Shown one piece after another: positions 1 through 5,343 of a stretch of 5,343 nucleotides of DNA. Positions within the stretch are counted from its first letter, which is position 1, and every line of letters starts with the position of its first letter. The DNA is from Planctomycetota bacterium (GTDB lineage Bacteria > Planctomycetota > Brocadiia > SM23-32): NCBI GenBank assembly GCA_018334735.1, contig JAGXLK010000226.1, positions 1 to 5,343 of the forward strand, read 5' to 3'. The position numbers and the translations under genes were made by a program. The notes under the pieces were generated by a model, which did not search any database, was not told the DNA's origin, and worked only from the letters and a program-made list of their open reading frames with translations.

Positions 1-390
1 GGTTTTCAGAAGCATTTCGTCCGAACCGTCGACCATCTCAAGAAGCAGTCCGCCCCTGGTATCGGGCATATTCCCGACATAATTCACAATGAGCCCAAAG
101 CAGTTGACGCCTTCGCGAAGAAACTCAGACAGATTACGTTCGTCATAATACTGAAACCACGGCTGAGATTGAGGCGCTCCCCGTCCCACAAATTGCCCGT
201 TCACAAACAGCTGGTAACGAGTATCGGCAGCGATGTATGCGCGAGGCTTCCGGGGTATCTGGGCCAAACTGAACTCCCGGCGGAACAGCCAGAAACTGTT
301 CGGCGTATTACCGCTGTCCTCCTCGATCCATATCCAGTGGGCATTCCACTTACGGCTCTTCAAAACCACTTCGTCTTTCGATTGCTGCAT
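1..390 (-). CDS. alpha-L-rhamnosidase-like glycoside hydrolase, N-terminal fragment
   Basis: This is the first 130 residues of a gene that runs off the left edge. The fragment reads as the N-terminal beta-sandwich (carbohydrate-binding-like) domain found before the catalytic barrel of GH78-type alpha-L-rhamnosidases, which release terminal L-rhamnose from plant or algal polysaccharides and glycosides. Visible marks are WIWIEE (residues 19-24), FRREF (36-40), the typical core AADTRYQLFVNG (54-65) followed by GRGAP (69-73), QYYDE (80-84) and LREGVN (91-96) leading into a hydrophobic strand. The catalytic domain lies outside the window, so activity and exact GH family cannot be confirmed; other enzymes share this N-domain. 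No signal peptide is visible at this start. ATG 390 is preferred because GGAG lies 7 bases upstream; an in-frame ATG at 405 has no comparable site. A stop at 583-585 closes the frame upstream. Confidence 0.82.
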   Translation of the reverse strand, partial: MQQSKDEVVLKSRKWNAHWIWIEEDSGNTPNSFWLFRREFSLAQIPRKPRAYIAADTRYQLFVNGQFVGRGAPQSQPWFQYYDERNLSEFLREGVNCFGLIVNYVGNMPDTRGGLLLEMVDGSDEMLLKT

Positions 391-397
391 TATCTTG

Positions 398-401
398 CTC
401 C
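398..401 (-). promoter_or_regulatory. ribosome binding site of the rhamnosidase-like gene
   Basis: GGAG on the minus strand, 7 bases before ATG 390. It decides between the two in-frame ATG codons at 390 and 405: the site lies inside the longer reading and has proper spacing only for the shorter one. Confidence 0.6.
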
Positions 402-617
402 ACATCGCGCGGAAGAGTTTTACGAGCAGCAATGGTAAAGCAAAACGGGAGCATCGTCCAAGGTGCGTGTGCAGCAGGGAGAAAAAAGGTTGGCCCGCAG
501 ATAGTCGAGGATCATGTGCTATTGAGGAGTTCGCGGGGGGGAAGAAAAGCGGTGCTCCGTTCCGCAGCGCGCGGGTACTCGTTCAGGCTGCGGTACAACC
601 AGGCATTTCTGCTTAGC

Positions 618-663
618 TGTCATTGCGAGCTGACTCGCGTAGCGGGGCGCCACGGTGTGTCAT
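618..663. repeat. possible copy of an interspersed 'TGTCATTGCGAG' intergenic repeat
   Basis: The stretch begins TGTCATTGCGAG, continues with a CTGACTCGCGTAGCG-like core and ends in a second TGTCAT (658-663). It contains a perfect 5-bp stem GCGAG/CTCGC with loop CTGA at 625-638. The opening matches, from memory, a type of short intergenic repeat seen scattered in many bacterial genomes, usually written as TGTCATTGCGAG...GCAATC. Only one copy lies in this window, so repetition itself cannot be shown here. It is clearly more GC-rich than the AT-rich gene gaps elsewhere in the window. Confidence 0.35.
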
Positions 664-689
664 AGGTGTGTTTTCGGAGGAAGTTTCTT

Positions 690-1427
690 TCAGTCGTCAT
701 CCTCTTCGACCTCACGACCCAGCACCGTCCCGTCGGGGGCCACTGTAATTTCTACTTCTCGACCGTTTTCTTCCCATTCGGCCTCATAGAAGCGCCTGCC
801 GTGCCCCGTCTGAAGCTCCACCTCTTCAACGGCATGCTGACCTGCATGTTTCAAAATAGCTTTTCTAACAGGTTCAGGGACCTGGTCGAGTGACATTTCG
901 ACTTCGCCTTCTTCCTCTTCTTCAGCGCCGAATTCTCGCTCGACGACACGTCCCTGTGAATTGAGGACCAGTCGTATCGCCCGGGCGCCTTTTTCAATCA
1001 TCGTCCGGTACTGGACACGCGGTTTTTTGAAACGGCTTATCGAGATCGTCGCGTGTTCTTCTTTCTGTACAATGCCTTCCACTTCTCCATCCGCGGCGTG
1101 CTTCTTCATCGCCGTAAGCACTGCCCGTGGTAAATCCCGGCCCGAAACACGCCGGTAAACGGTCAAAATCTCACCGTTCACCACCACCTCAGCTTTGAAG
1201 CGCTTTCCATCTTTGATCAGTTCCACGTCAAAAACCCGGATGCTTTCGGCGTGTGCGTCCACGTTACGTATTTCGGCGTCGGGCGAGTATTTCTTCAGTG
1301 ACCTGACCACTTTCCGCGGCAATTTGGGCGCAGAGTCAGCCGAAATTGCTTTCCCCAGCAAGAAACCTGCGACGCCGACAACAGCAGCTATTACAAATAC
1401 GTTTCTGATTTTCACTTTCATAATCAT
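690..1427 (-). CDS. exported or membrane-anchored protein with three PepSY-like modules
   Basis: This encodes 245 residues. The N-terminus has lysines followed by a hydrophobic segment (about 9-30) ending in ISA-D, which fits a Sec signal peptide cleaved near residue 30 or an uncleaved anchor; the rest would be periplasmic. Three related modules follow, each with an amphipathic helix of the type LP/VP..V...(L/M)KK(H/Y) and then beta strands: about 36-94, 98-166 and 182-240. The third (VPEPVRKAILKHAG ... VAPDGTVLGREV) is closest to the PepSY-like fold (PF11396 type). An acidic linker (GAEEEEEGEVEM, 167-178) separates modules two and three, and the protein ends EEDDD. PepSY-like proteins are often periplasmic and may bind peptides or inhibit proteases; the role here is unknown. 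ATG 1427 is chosen because GGAGG lies 11 bases upstream. ATG 1421 is possible; starts at 1445 or 1478 would need an implausible N-terminal extension. Confidence 0.8.
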   Translation of the reverse strand: MIMKVKIRNVFVIAAVVGVAGFLLGKAISADSAPKLPRKVVRSLKKYSPDAEIRNVDAHAESIRVFDVELIKDGKRFKAEVVVNGEILTVYRRVSGRDLPRAVLTAMKKHAADGEVEGIVQKEEHATISISRFKKPRVQYRTMIEKGARAIRLVLNSQGRVVEREFGAEEEEEGEVEMSLDQVPEPVRKAILKHAGQHAVEEVELQTGHGRRFYEAEWEENGREVEITVAPDGTVLGREVEEDDD

Positions 1428-1438
1428 CGTTTCATATG

Positions 1439-1443
1439 CCTCC
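1439..1443 (-). promoter_or_regulatory. ribosome binding site of the PepSY-like gene
   Basis: GGAGG on the minus strand, 11 bases before ATG 1427 and 17 before ATG 1421. It overlaps the ATG at 1445, which argues against that codon and against the still longer start at 1478. Confidence 0.6.
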
Positions 1444-1533
1444 ATCAGAGAAAGATCTAATATCCGGCATATTCGCAATGCAAACGCGATTCTTGTTTAC
1501 ATCCTGCTTCTACGAAACCAATTTACAAGGACA

Positions 1534-1544
1534 AGTATACTATA
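1534..1544 (-). promoter_or_regulatory. candidate -10 region upstream of the PepSY-like gene
   Basis: Two overlapping hexamers, TATAGT and TATACT, each one mismatch from TATAAT, lie on the minus strand about 107-117 bases before the chosen start, in the AT-rich gap after the permease gene. No good -35 box sits at the usual distance; the best is TTTTAA 17 bases upstream of TATAGT. The gap is long enough for a separate promoter, but the match may be chance. Confidence 0.22.
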
Positions 1545-1568
1545 AGTTCTGACCGCTCCATTTAAAAA

Positions 1569-2519
1569 TTACGGTGGGGGAACTCCGAACTGGCTGTTGA
1601 ACATCGCCATCATCAGAGGAATTGATATAAGAGAAAAGGCGAACGATGCAAAGACGAACTGACTCGCCAGGCTTCTATTGCCGTTTTCTCGTCCAACGAG
1701 TATCGGCGCGGATGTTATGGGAGGGACGGCCGCCTGCAAGATCAGGATCAGAGCAACAGGATATGGTGGTTTGACAAAAATCAGAATCCCGAACGTCAGG
1801 AGAGGAAATAGAAAATTTTTCATCGCCACAAATTTCGCGACCTGCATGGTCTGAACTTTCCCGCGTCCCTTAAAATCAATGTAGATGCTCGCTCCGAGCA
1901 CCAGCATGAGAAGCGGGACGGTCATCTGGCCCACCATATCGAGAGCTGATACGACAAAACCCGGGATGTGCTGCCCGACACCAAAAAGGTTCAAAATGAC
2001 CGCTGCAATTGTGGCGAGAGTGACCGGATGGAGGCACTTGCGCCAATCCACCTGTTTTATTCCCTCACCGAAAACGATCGGATATGTGCTGAAGACAAAT
2101 CCCGCAAAGAACATCGTAAAGAGAAACAGGTTAACAAGGAAAATCGAGTCTTGCCCGAACATTTCGGTCAGGATGGCAAGCGGGAAAAAGAGCGCGTTCT
2201 GGTAAAACATCCCGAGCGCAAATTCCCTGCGGTTTTCTTTTCGTACGGCGCGGCTCGTAAAAAATGTCAGCCCACCGGCCCATACCGTAAAACCCAGCCA
2301 CCAGAGGGGCATCTGCCACCACGTCGGACTTGAGTGCGTGTTGAGTTTCGTCAGTATGTTCACAGACACAAGGCATGGCAACGCAACGTCCAGGGCCAGC
2401 GTCGATGCAATCTTGATGAAATGGGTCGGCACAACGTGCCGTCGGATGAGCAGGAATCCCAGGACGCCAATCGAGAGCAGAATGGCCACCGCCTCAAACG
2501 TCTGTAAGAATACATTCAT
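1569..2519 (-). CDS. AEC (auxin efflux carrier-like) family permease
   Basis: A 316-residue inner-membrane protein with about ten predicted helices (near 5-26, 36-56, 68-88, 102-120, 124-147, 161-180, 194-213, 226-248, 252-274, 286-307), the 5+5 layout and length usual for the Mem_trans/AEC family (PF03547). Family marks include DVALPCLVSVNIL (44-56), QNALFFPLAIL (107-117), MTVPLLMLVLGASIY (199-213) and the AAVPPITSAPILVGRENG stretch (263-280) followed by ASQFVFAS. Bacterial members carry organic anions such as malate or malonate, or amino acids; the substrate cannot be read from sequence. A stop codon (TAA at 2526-2528) lies in frame just before ATG 2519, which fixes the start, yet no Shine-Dalgarno sequence precedes it. 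It lies 86 bases after the pseudopilin gene and 141 before the PepSY gene; no functional link to either is evident. Confidence 0.9.
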   Translation of the reverse strand: MNVFLQTFEAVAILLSIGVLGFLLIRRHVVPTHFIKIASTLALDVALPCLVSVNILTKLNTHSSPTWWQMPLWWLGFTVWAGGLTFFTSRAVRKENRREFALGMFYQNALFFPLAILTEMFGQDSIFLVNLFLFTMFFAGFVFSTYPIVFGEGIKQVDWRKCLHPVTLATIAAVILNLFGVGQHIPGFVVSALDMVGQMTVPLLMLVLGASIYIDFKGRGKVQTMQVAKFVAMKNFLFPLLTFGILIFVKPPYPVALILILQAAVPPITSAPILVGRENGNRSLASQFVFASFAFSLISIPLMMAMFNSQFGVPPP

Positions 2520-2605
2520 CTGGCGTTACTTTCTTTGCGCCGATTCATTGCGGCCCTTGTTTGCTTTGAAAAAGTTGACGGAAAGATCGATAGAGAACAG
2601 CCGAC

Positions 2606-3562
2606 TCAATCCGGGAACGGCCCACTGCGTATATAGGGGAAGAACCAGGAGGGATAAGTATCACTCCCCGGATCATGTCCGACGTAGGCCCCCCACCATC
2701 CAGGATCTGCCTGTTGTGTGGAAACGCTCCCATCGAAGTACAGCACGTTCATCCGTCCTAACTCTCCGCTACCAGGATGGTTGCGCGTGTCCTCGACGGT
2801 TACTCCGCCGGGCAGGTTCACATATTTCGGCGCTACGGGAGCCGGCAGGTCATCGCAAAGCACCGGCATCGACCCGGCGCGTTTGCATTTGGCCGGCGTA
2901 ATCGGACCCTTGCCACGCGAATTCCCATAGAAGCCAGCGATCTGATCCTCATAGTCTGTATCGTTAATTAAATGGTAACCACCGCCCCCGCTTCCACGCA
3001 TGCCGTACCACGTCGCGATCACACCTGCATGAACGTACGAGGTATCTGGAACGCGAGGATATGAAGGGAATTTGCTTCCAGGACAGGCCAGCAGACCGTG
3101 ATCGTCCGGGTCAAACCCCTTTGTCCTCACAGCATTTCGCGCGATGCCATAGTCCTGTGCCCACTGGGAGTATGATTTCTGCAGAGCGCCAAAGCCCGTA
3201 TTAAAGAAAAATTTGGGCCCCCAACTCTGGCTGCCCGGCATGCCCTGCGGGAAAACAGGATAATCCACCAGATACGTATGCATGGCAGTTCCCACGTTAT
3301 GCAACTGATTCGTACAGGAAACCAGTCGCGCCGAACGCCGGGCGGATTCGAGAGCTGGCATCAACATCGCGGCCAAAATAGCTATGATCGCTATAACTAC
3401 CAGGAGTTCGATCAAAGTAAAGCCCGACGGCCTCCCCCTGCGTCGGCTAACACCTGTCTCACCTGGACCGTAAGTGAAGGGACTATTCTTGTTTTCCTCA
3501 CTCATTCTGGAAGAGAACTCCGCAAAAAAGTAAGAAGAGGTAAATATTTCTTTGCTTTTCAT
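2606..3562 (-). CDS. orphan type II pseudopilin-like protein (prepilin-type N-terminus, DG-motif C-terminus)
   Basis: This encodes 318 residues. After a 47-residue leader comes the prepilin peptidase site G47|F48 with FTLIE and the essential Glu at +5 (E52), then a hydrophobic helix to about residue 70 and ESARRSAR. The mature globular part has a [14 protein letters not shown] stretch (156-169) and ends with H262 ... MNVLYFDGS (271-279), the variant of the H-X9-DG box seen in large pseudopilin families of Planctomycetota, Verrucomicrobiota and Lentisphaerota. Here H and DG are 14 residues apart. Such proteins are processed by PilD-type peptidase and sit in the envelope; their substrate or partner is unknown. 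No secretion-system gene is adjacent. ATG 3562 has AGGGA six bases upstream. ATG 3505, with GGAG 12 bases before it, would shorten the leader to 28 residues and is the main alternative. Confidence 0.88.
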   Translation of the reverse strand: MKSKEIFTSSYFFAEFSSRMSEENKNSPFTYGPGETGVSRRRGRPSGFTLIELLVVIAIIAILAAMLMPALESARRSARLVSCTNQLHNVGTAMHTYLVDYPVFPQGMPGSQSWGPKFFFNTGFGALQKSYSQWAQDYGIARNAVRTKGFDPDDHGLLACPGSKFPSYPRVPDTSYVHAGVIATWYGMRGSGGGGYHLINDTDYEDQIAGFYGNSRGKGPITPAKCKRAGSMPVLCDDLPAPVAPKYVNLPGGVTVEDTRNHPGSGELGRMNVLYFDGSVSTQQADPGWWGAYVGHDPGSDTYPSWFFPYIRSGPFPD

Positions 3563-3568
3563 GTCATG

Positions 3569-3573
3569 TCCCT
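3569..3573 (-). promoter_or_regulatory. ribosome binding site supporting the long pseudopilin leader
   Basis: AGGGA on the minus strand, 6 bases before ATG 3562. It favours the start giving a 47-residue leader over ATG 3505. It lies only 15 bases after the inverted repeat at 3589-3608. Confidence 0.45.
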
Positions 3574-3588
3574 GATCTACAGCAAAAC

Positions 3589-3608
3589 ATCAATGTATTC
3601 ACATTGAT
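3589..3608 (-). terminator. perfect inverted repeat at the end of the SDR gene, possible terminator or attenuator
   Basis: The minus strand reads ATCAATGT-GAAT-ACATTGAT, an uninterrupted 8-bp stem with a 4-base loop. It is followed by GTTTTGC, so a short T tract follows the stem as in a weak intrinsic terminator. The SDR stop codon (TGA, 3601-3599) falls at the stem-loop junction. The stem is AT-rich (only two G-C pairs) and the T tract short, so full termination is uncertain. Partial read-through into the pseudopilin gene, or use as a protein-binding operator, are alternatives. Confidence 0.5.
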
Positions 3609-4309
3609 CCGAAGAGTCGGATTACAGAGCCGCTTACTGCGCTTCCTTCTTCGGAACACAGCGCCAGCAAAGCTTCAGCGATATCTTCCGGTTTCACCCA
3701 CTTATCCCAATCCTCGTGGGGCATCAAATCTCTTGTCGCCGGTGTATCGATGATGCTGGGCATGATGGCGTTCACGGCAATATTAGTGTTCTTAACTTCC
3801 TCATGAATGGCTCGCGTCAGAGTTACGACGGCGCCCTTGGCAACAGCATAAGCTCCTGAGCCGGATTGGATGTCCTCACAAGCTTTTGACGTCACATTGA
3901 CGATCCGCCCGCTATCCTGCTCGCGCATCACCGGAAGAACGTGTTTGCAGCAGAGAAAAGCTGTCGTCACGTTGAGCTCAAACATTTTATTCCATGTGGT
4001 CAAACCGGTCTCCCATATTCGATTGCCAAAAGCGAATCCTCCCACCAGATTCAGCAGCACATCAATGCGTCCCCATTCTGAGAGGACCTCCTGAACAAAC
4101 GCTTCGACATCGTCTTCATCTCGCAGATCAACCCTGCGCCCGCGGCAACGCTCATGCAACTCTTCAGATAAGTTCTCGCTCAGTTCTTCCCATCCCTGCG
4201 ATTTATGCCAGGGAATGAAAATGCCGTAACCATTTTCCAGAAAATGCTCCGAAACAATTTTCCCCAGGTTGCCACTCCCACCGGTGATGATCGCTGTTTT
4301 TTCTGACAT
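3599..4309 (-). CDS. short-chain dehydrogenase/reductase, resembling the dihydropteridine reductase-like subgroup
   Basis: A 236-residue soluble NAD(P)-dependent oxidoreductase of classical SDR length. The Rossmann start is TGGSGNLG (9-16), where the usual middle Gly is Asn14. Asp61 follows beta-3 (VDL), N87LVGG replaces NNAG, and the catalytic set is complete: Asn113, Ser141, Tyr154 and Lys158 (YAVAK). The later part, PSIIDTPATRDLMP (184-197), a Trp near 201-204 and SGSVIRLFG (226-234), as well as GGFAFGN (90-96), recall eukaryotic quinoid dihydropteridine reductase and related bacterial SDRs; this comparison is from memory. The substrate is not established. ATG 4309 has GGGAGAC ending 5 bases upstream. 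The gene starts 13 bases after the methyltransferase stop, indicating one transcript and probably a shared pathway. A hairpin spans its stop codon. Confidence 0.9.
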   Translation of the reverse strand: MSEKTAIITGGSGNLGKIVSEHFLENGYGIFIPWHKSQGWEELSENLSEELHERCRGRRVDLRDEDDVEAFVQEVLSEWGRIDVLLNLVGGFAFGNRIWETGLTTWNKMFELNVTTAFLCCKHVLPVMREQDSGRIVNVTSKACEDIQSGSGAYAVAKGAVVTLTRAIHEEVKNTNIAVNAIMPSIIDTPATRDLMPHEDWDKWVKPEDIAEALLALCSEEGSAVSGSVIRLFGSM

Positions 4310-4322
4310 ATATAGTCTCCCG

Positions 4323-4955
4323 TCAGGGTTTTTCCCCTATGAACCGCAATATGACGTGGTCATGCTCCGTACCGTGCGTCGCATCCGTGACGCCGAAAGT
4401 CGACTGCTCTTCAACCGAAAGTGGTCCAAAAACATCTCGCAGCTCTTCGCCGGTAAAATAATGCTTGACGAGCGACGCAAACTCGCTGGCCTGGGGCAGG
4501 TCCACGAAACCGGGATCCTGTCGTGAGAATGCTTCCACAAATACCGCCCCCCGCGGCTTCAAGGCATCAGTCATGCGCCCGGCCAGGGCCCTGGTTTCCT
4601 CGAATGCCAGATGACCCAGAACGGTCACTGCGACGATCAGGTCGTAACCCTTTCTTTCGAGTCTAAAATCGCGGATATCCGCATGGACAGCACGAATTGG
4701 AAGGCCCTTGCAGATGGCCTGCTCATTCAGCGCATCAATGGCGGCTTTCGAACTGTCAACAGCTACCACTGAATGCCCGAGTCCAGCGACATAGAAAGCA
4801 TTGCGGCCGTGGCCGCAACCAAGATCGAGAATGTGAAGACGTTGATCAGTCTTATTCCCCAGAAACTGCATCAACCCACGGGATGGCAAAGATCCAAAAC
4901 AGGTGGGCCGGTCCAGATAACTGCGTTCAAATTCCGTACTAACATCCGCTTTCAT
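4323..4955 (-). CDS. class I SAM-dependent methyltransferase, TehB-like
   Basis: A 210-residue protein with the Rossmann-type methyltransferase core. Motif I is LDLGCGHGRN (43-52), the form typical of TehB and related small-molecule methyltransferases. The acidic residue ending beta-2 is Asp67 (VVAVDSS), motif II is HADIRDF (91-97), and beta-4 is YDLIVAVTVLGHL (104-116), followed by ALKPRGAVFVEAF. TehB proper methylates tellurite or other chalcogen oxyanions, but this broad family also acts on many small molecules, so the substrate is unassigned. The N-terminus has a YLDRPTCFGSLPS stretch (13-25) ahead of the SAM fold. ATG 4955 has AGAGGT 7 bases upstream. It starts 51 bases after the photolyase stop and ends 13 bases before the SDR start, so the three genes probably form an operon. 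Confidence 0.88.
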   Translation of the reverse strand: MKADVSTEFERSYLDRPTCFGSLPSRGLMQFLGNKTDQRLHILDLGCGHGRNAFYVAGLGHSVVAVDSSKAAIDALNEQAICKGLPIRAVHADIRDFRLERKGYDLIVAVTVLGHLAFEETRALAGRMTDALKPRGAVFVEAFSRQDPGFVDLPQASEFASLVKHYFTGEELRDVFGPLSVEEQSTFGVTDATHGTEHDHVILRFIGEKP

Positions 4956-5000
4956 GATGTCGACCTCTGAGAAGTCCTGGGATTAATTGATTACACTCCA

Positions 5001-5032
5001 ACTATATCACTTTTCAGTCTGCAACTTGTCAA
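5001..5032 (-). promoter_or_regulatory. candidate promoter for the methyltransferase-SDR genes inside the photolyase 3' end
   Basis: The minus strand carries a perfect TTGACA (5032-5027) and, 20 bases on, TATAGT (5006-5001, one mismatch from TATAAT), preceded by TGA to form an extended -10 (TGATATAGT). The TGA is also the photolyase stop codon. The spacer is longer than the usual 17; at 17 the hexamer would be the poorer TGATAT. Transcription would begin near 4994, about 40 bases before ATG 4955, beside the small palindrome TAATCAATTA (4993-4984), which could be an operator. Predicted from consensus only. Confidence 0.35.
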
Positions 5033-5343
5033 CGCGCTCAATGTAAGTTTCCATGTCAAATTTCCGTTCGAGCCCGCCGGCTGTCATGCAACGCACTTTC
5101 CCAAAAACATCGCGCTCGGCCCATGCCCGGTCGTGTTTCCCGAAACACCAGGCGACTCCGGCAAAAGAGTTTGGATCCCGGCCATCAAGTTCGTATTCAT
5201 TGTTCAGCTCCAGCCCGATCTCAAAAGCTCTTTCAGGGGACTGACTCCATTCGAGTATACGCTTTGCCCAGTACATTCGCATGTAATTATGCATTTTGCC
5301 ACTGTAGAGCATCTCCTTTTGCGCCGCATTCCAGCAGGCATCT
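5007..5343 (-). CDS. phr: class II deoxyribodipyrimidine (CPD) photolyase, C-terminal part
   Basis: This is the last 112 codons (the first one cut) of a gene that runs off the right edge. The enzyme uses FAD and blue or near-UV light to split cyclobutane pyrimidine dimers in DNA. The fragment matches the FAD-binding helical C-terminus of class II photolyases: [12 protein letters not shown], then [54 protein letters not shown] and [12 protein letters not shown]. The [17 protein letters not shown] block is diagnostic of class II rather than class I. An ATG at 5312 falls within this conserved block, so it is not the true start; the frame stays open to the edge. An Asn stands where many homologues have Gly (KMHNYMRM). 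It is probably the first visible gene of a photolyase-methyltransferase-SDR unit. Confidence 0.93.
   Translation of the reverse strand, partial: DACWNAAQKEMLYSGKMHNYMRMYWAKRILEWSQSPERAFEIGLELNNEYELDGRDPNSFAGVAWCFGKHDRAWAERDVFGKVRCMTAGGLERKFDMETYIERVDKLQTEK

Larger units (their letters stand above)
391..689. other. gene-free stretch between the PepSY gene and the rhamnosidase
   Basis: These 299 bases hold no gene I can support on either strand; open frames here have no recognisable protein character. Apart from the rhamnosidase ribosome binding site and the repeat-like element at 618-663, two weak signals are present. On the minus strand, 549-566 gives a 4-bp stem (GCGG/CCGC with a 9-base loop) followed by TTTTCTT, which might be a weak terminator of the PepSY gene. 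Further downstream on that strand is an isolated run of six T near 482-488 without a convincing stem. No strong -35/-10 pair for the rhamnosidase was found. Confidence 0.6.

Noticed and set aside
549..566. GCGG/CCGC stem followed by TTTTCTT on the minus strand, as a terminator of the PepSY gene
   Set aside because: The stem is only 4 bp with a 9-base loop, and it lies over 120 bases after the stop codon; too weak to list as a separate feature.
233..665. Two overlapping plus-strand frames in and before the rhamnosidase gene
   Set aside because: No recognisable domain. The first overlaps the clearly coding rhamnosidase frame; the second covers the gene-free stretch, with no convincing signal for translation.
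1195..1545. Plus-strand open frame of 116 codons opposite the PepSY gene
   Set aside because: It is antisense to the signal peptide and first module of a better-supported protein, and its hydrophobic parts mirror that gene's composition.
1548..1575. ACCG...CGGT inverted repeat around the permease stop codon
   Set aside because: Four paired bases around a loop of about 16 bases, and no T tract after the second arm.
2338..2901. Plus-strand open frame of 187 codons across the permease start and pseudopilin end
   Set aside because: It lies antisense to two well-supported proteins, has no family character and is rich in Arg and Ser/Thr, as expected of an antisense reading.
4323..4955. Naming the methyltransferase as tellurite-resistance TehB
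   Set aside because: LDLGCGHGRN is shared by many small-molecule methyltransferases and there is no TehA-type transporter beside it, so only 'TehB-like' is justified.
5007..5312. Stand-alone 101-residue protein starting at ATG 5312
   Set aside because: The frame continues upstream with [10 protein letters not shown], part of the conserved class II photolyase block, so this is the end of a longer gene cut by the window edge.
1..5343. CRISPR array, tRNA, rRNA, insertion sequence or prophage
   Set aside because: No regularly spaced repeats, cloverleaf sequence, transposase or integrase motif, or terminal inverted repeats were seen on either strand.

Overview
The window suggests a bacterium of the PVC group, most likely Lentisphaerota or a relative such as Verrucomicrobiota or Planctomycetota. 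The evidence is a stand-alone pseudopilin with the [20 protein letters not shown]-terminus and a C-terminal DG motif, a type these phyla carry in large numbers. An alpha-L-rhamnosidase-type glycosidase and a class II photolyase are compatible with this. The phylum is an inference from protein style; no rRNA or marker gene is present.

All seven supported genes lie on the minus strand, so transcription runs from high to low coordinates. In transcription order they are: the C-terminal part of a class II CPD photolyase (runs off the right edge, ends at 5007); a TehB-like class I SAM-dependent methyltransferase (4955-4323); a short-chain dehydrogenase/reductase (4309-3599); an orphan prepilin-type protein (3562-2606); a ten-helix AEC-family permease (2519-1569); an exported protein with three PepSY-like modules (1427-690); and the N-terminal part of an alpha-L-rhamnosidase-like enzyme (starts at 390, runs off the left edge).

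Spacing divides the window. Photolyase, methyltransferase and reductase are packed with gaps of 51 and 13 bases and probably form one transcription unit. A promoter-like element in the photolyase tail could also start a methyltransferase-reductase transcript. A perfect 8-bp inverted repeat spans the reductase stop codon, just before the pseudopilin ribosome binding site; it may end or attenuate that transcript. The pseudopilin, permease and PepSY genes are separated by 86 and 141 bases and look like independent or loosely coupled genes. A 299-base gene-free stretch precedes the rhamnosidase and holds a short element resembling interspersed 'TGTCATTGCGAG' repeats.

Functionally the window joins a DNA-repair/small-molecule enzyme cluster to envelope, transport and polysaccharide-degradation genes. 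No mobile element, CRISPR array, tRNA or rRNA was seen. The least explained parts are the photolyase-methyltransferase-reductase cluster, the hairpin behind it, and the triple-PepSY protein.
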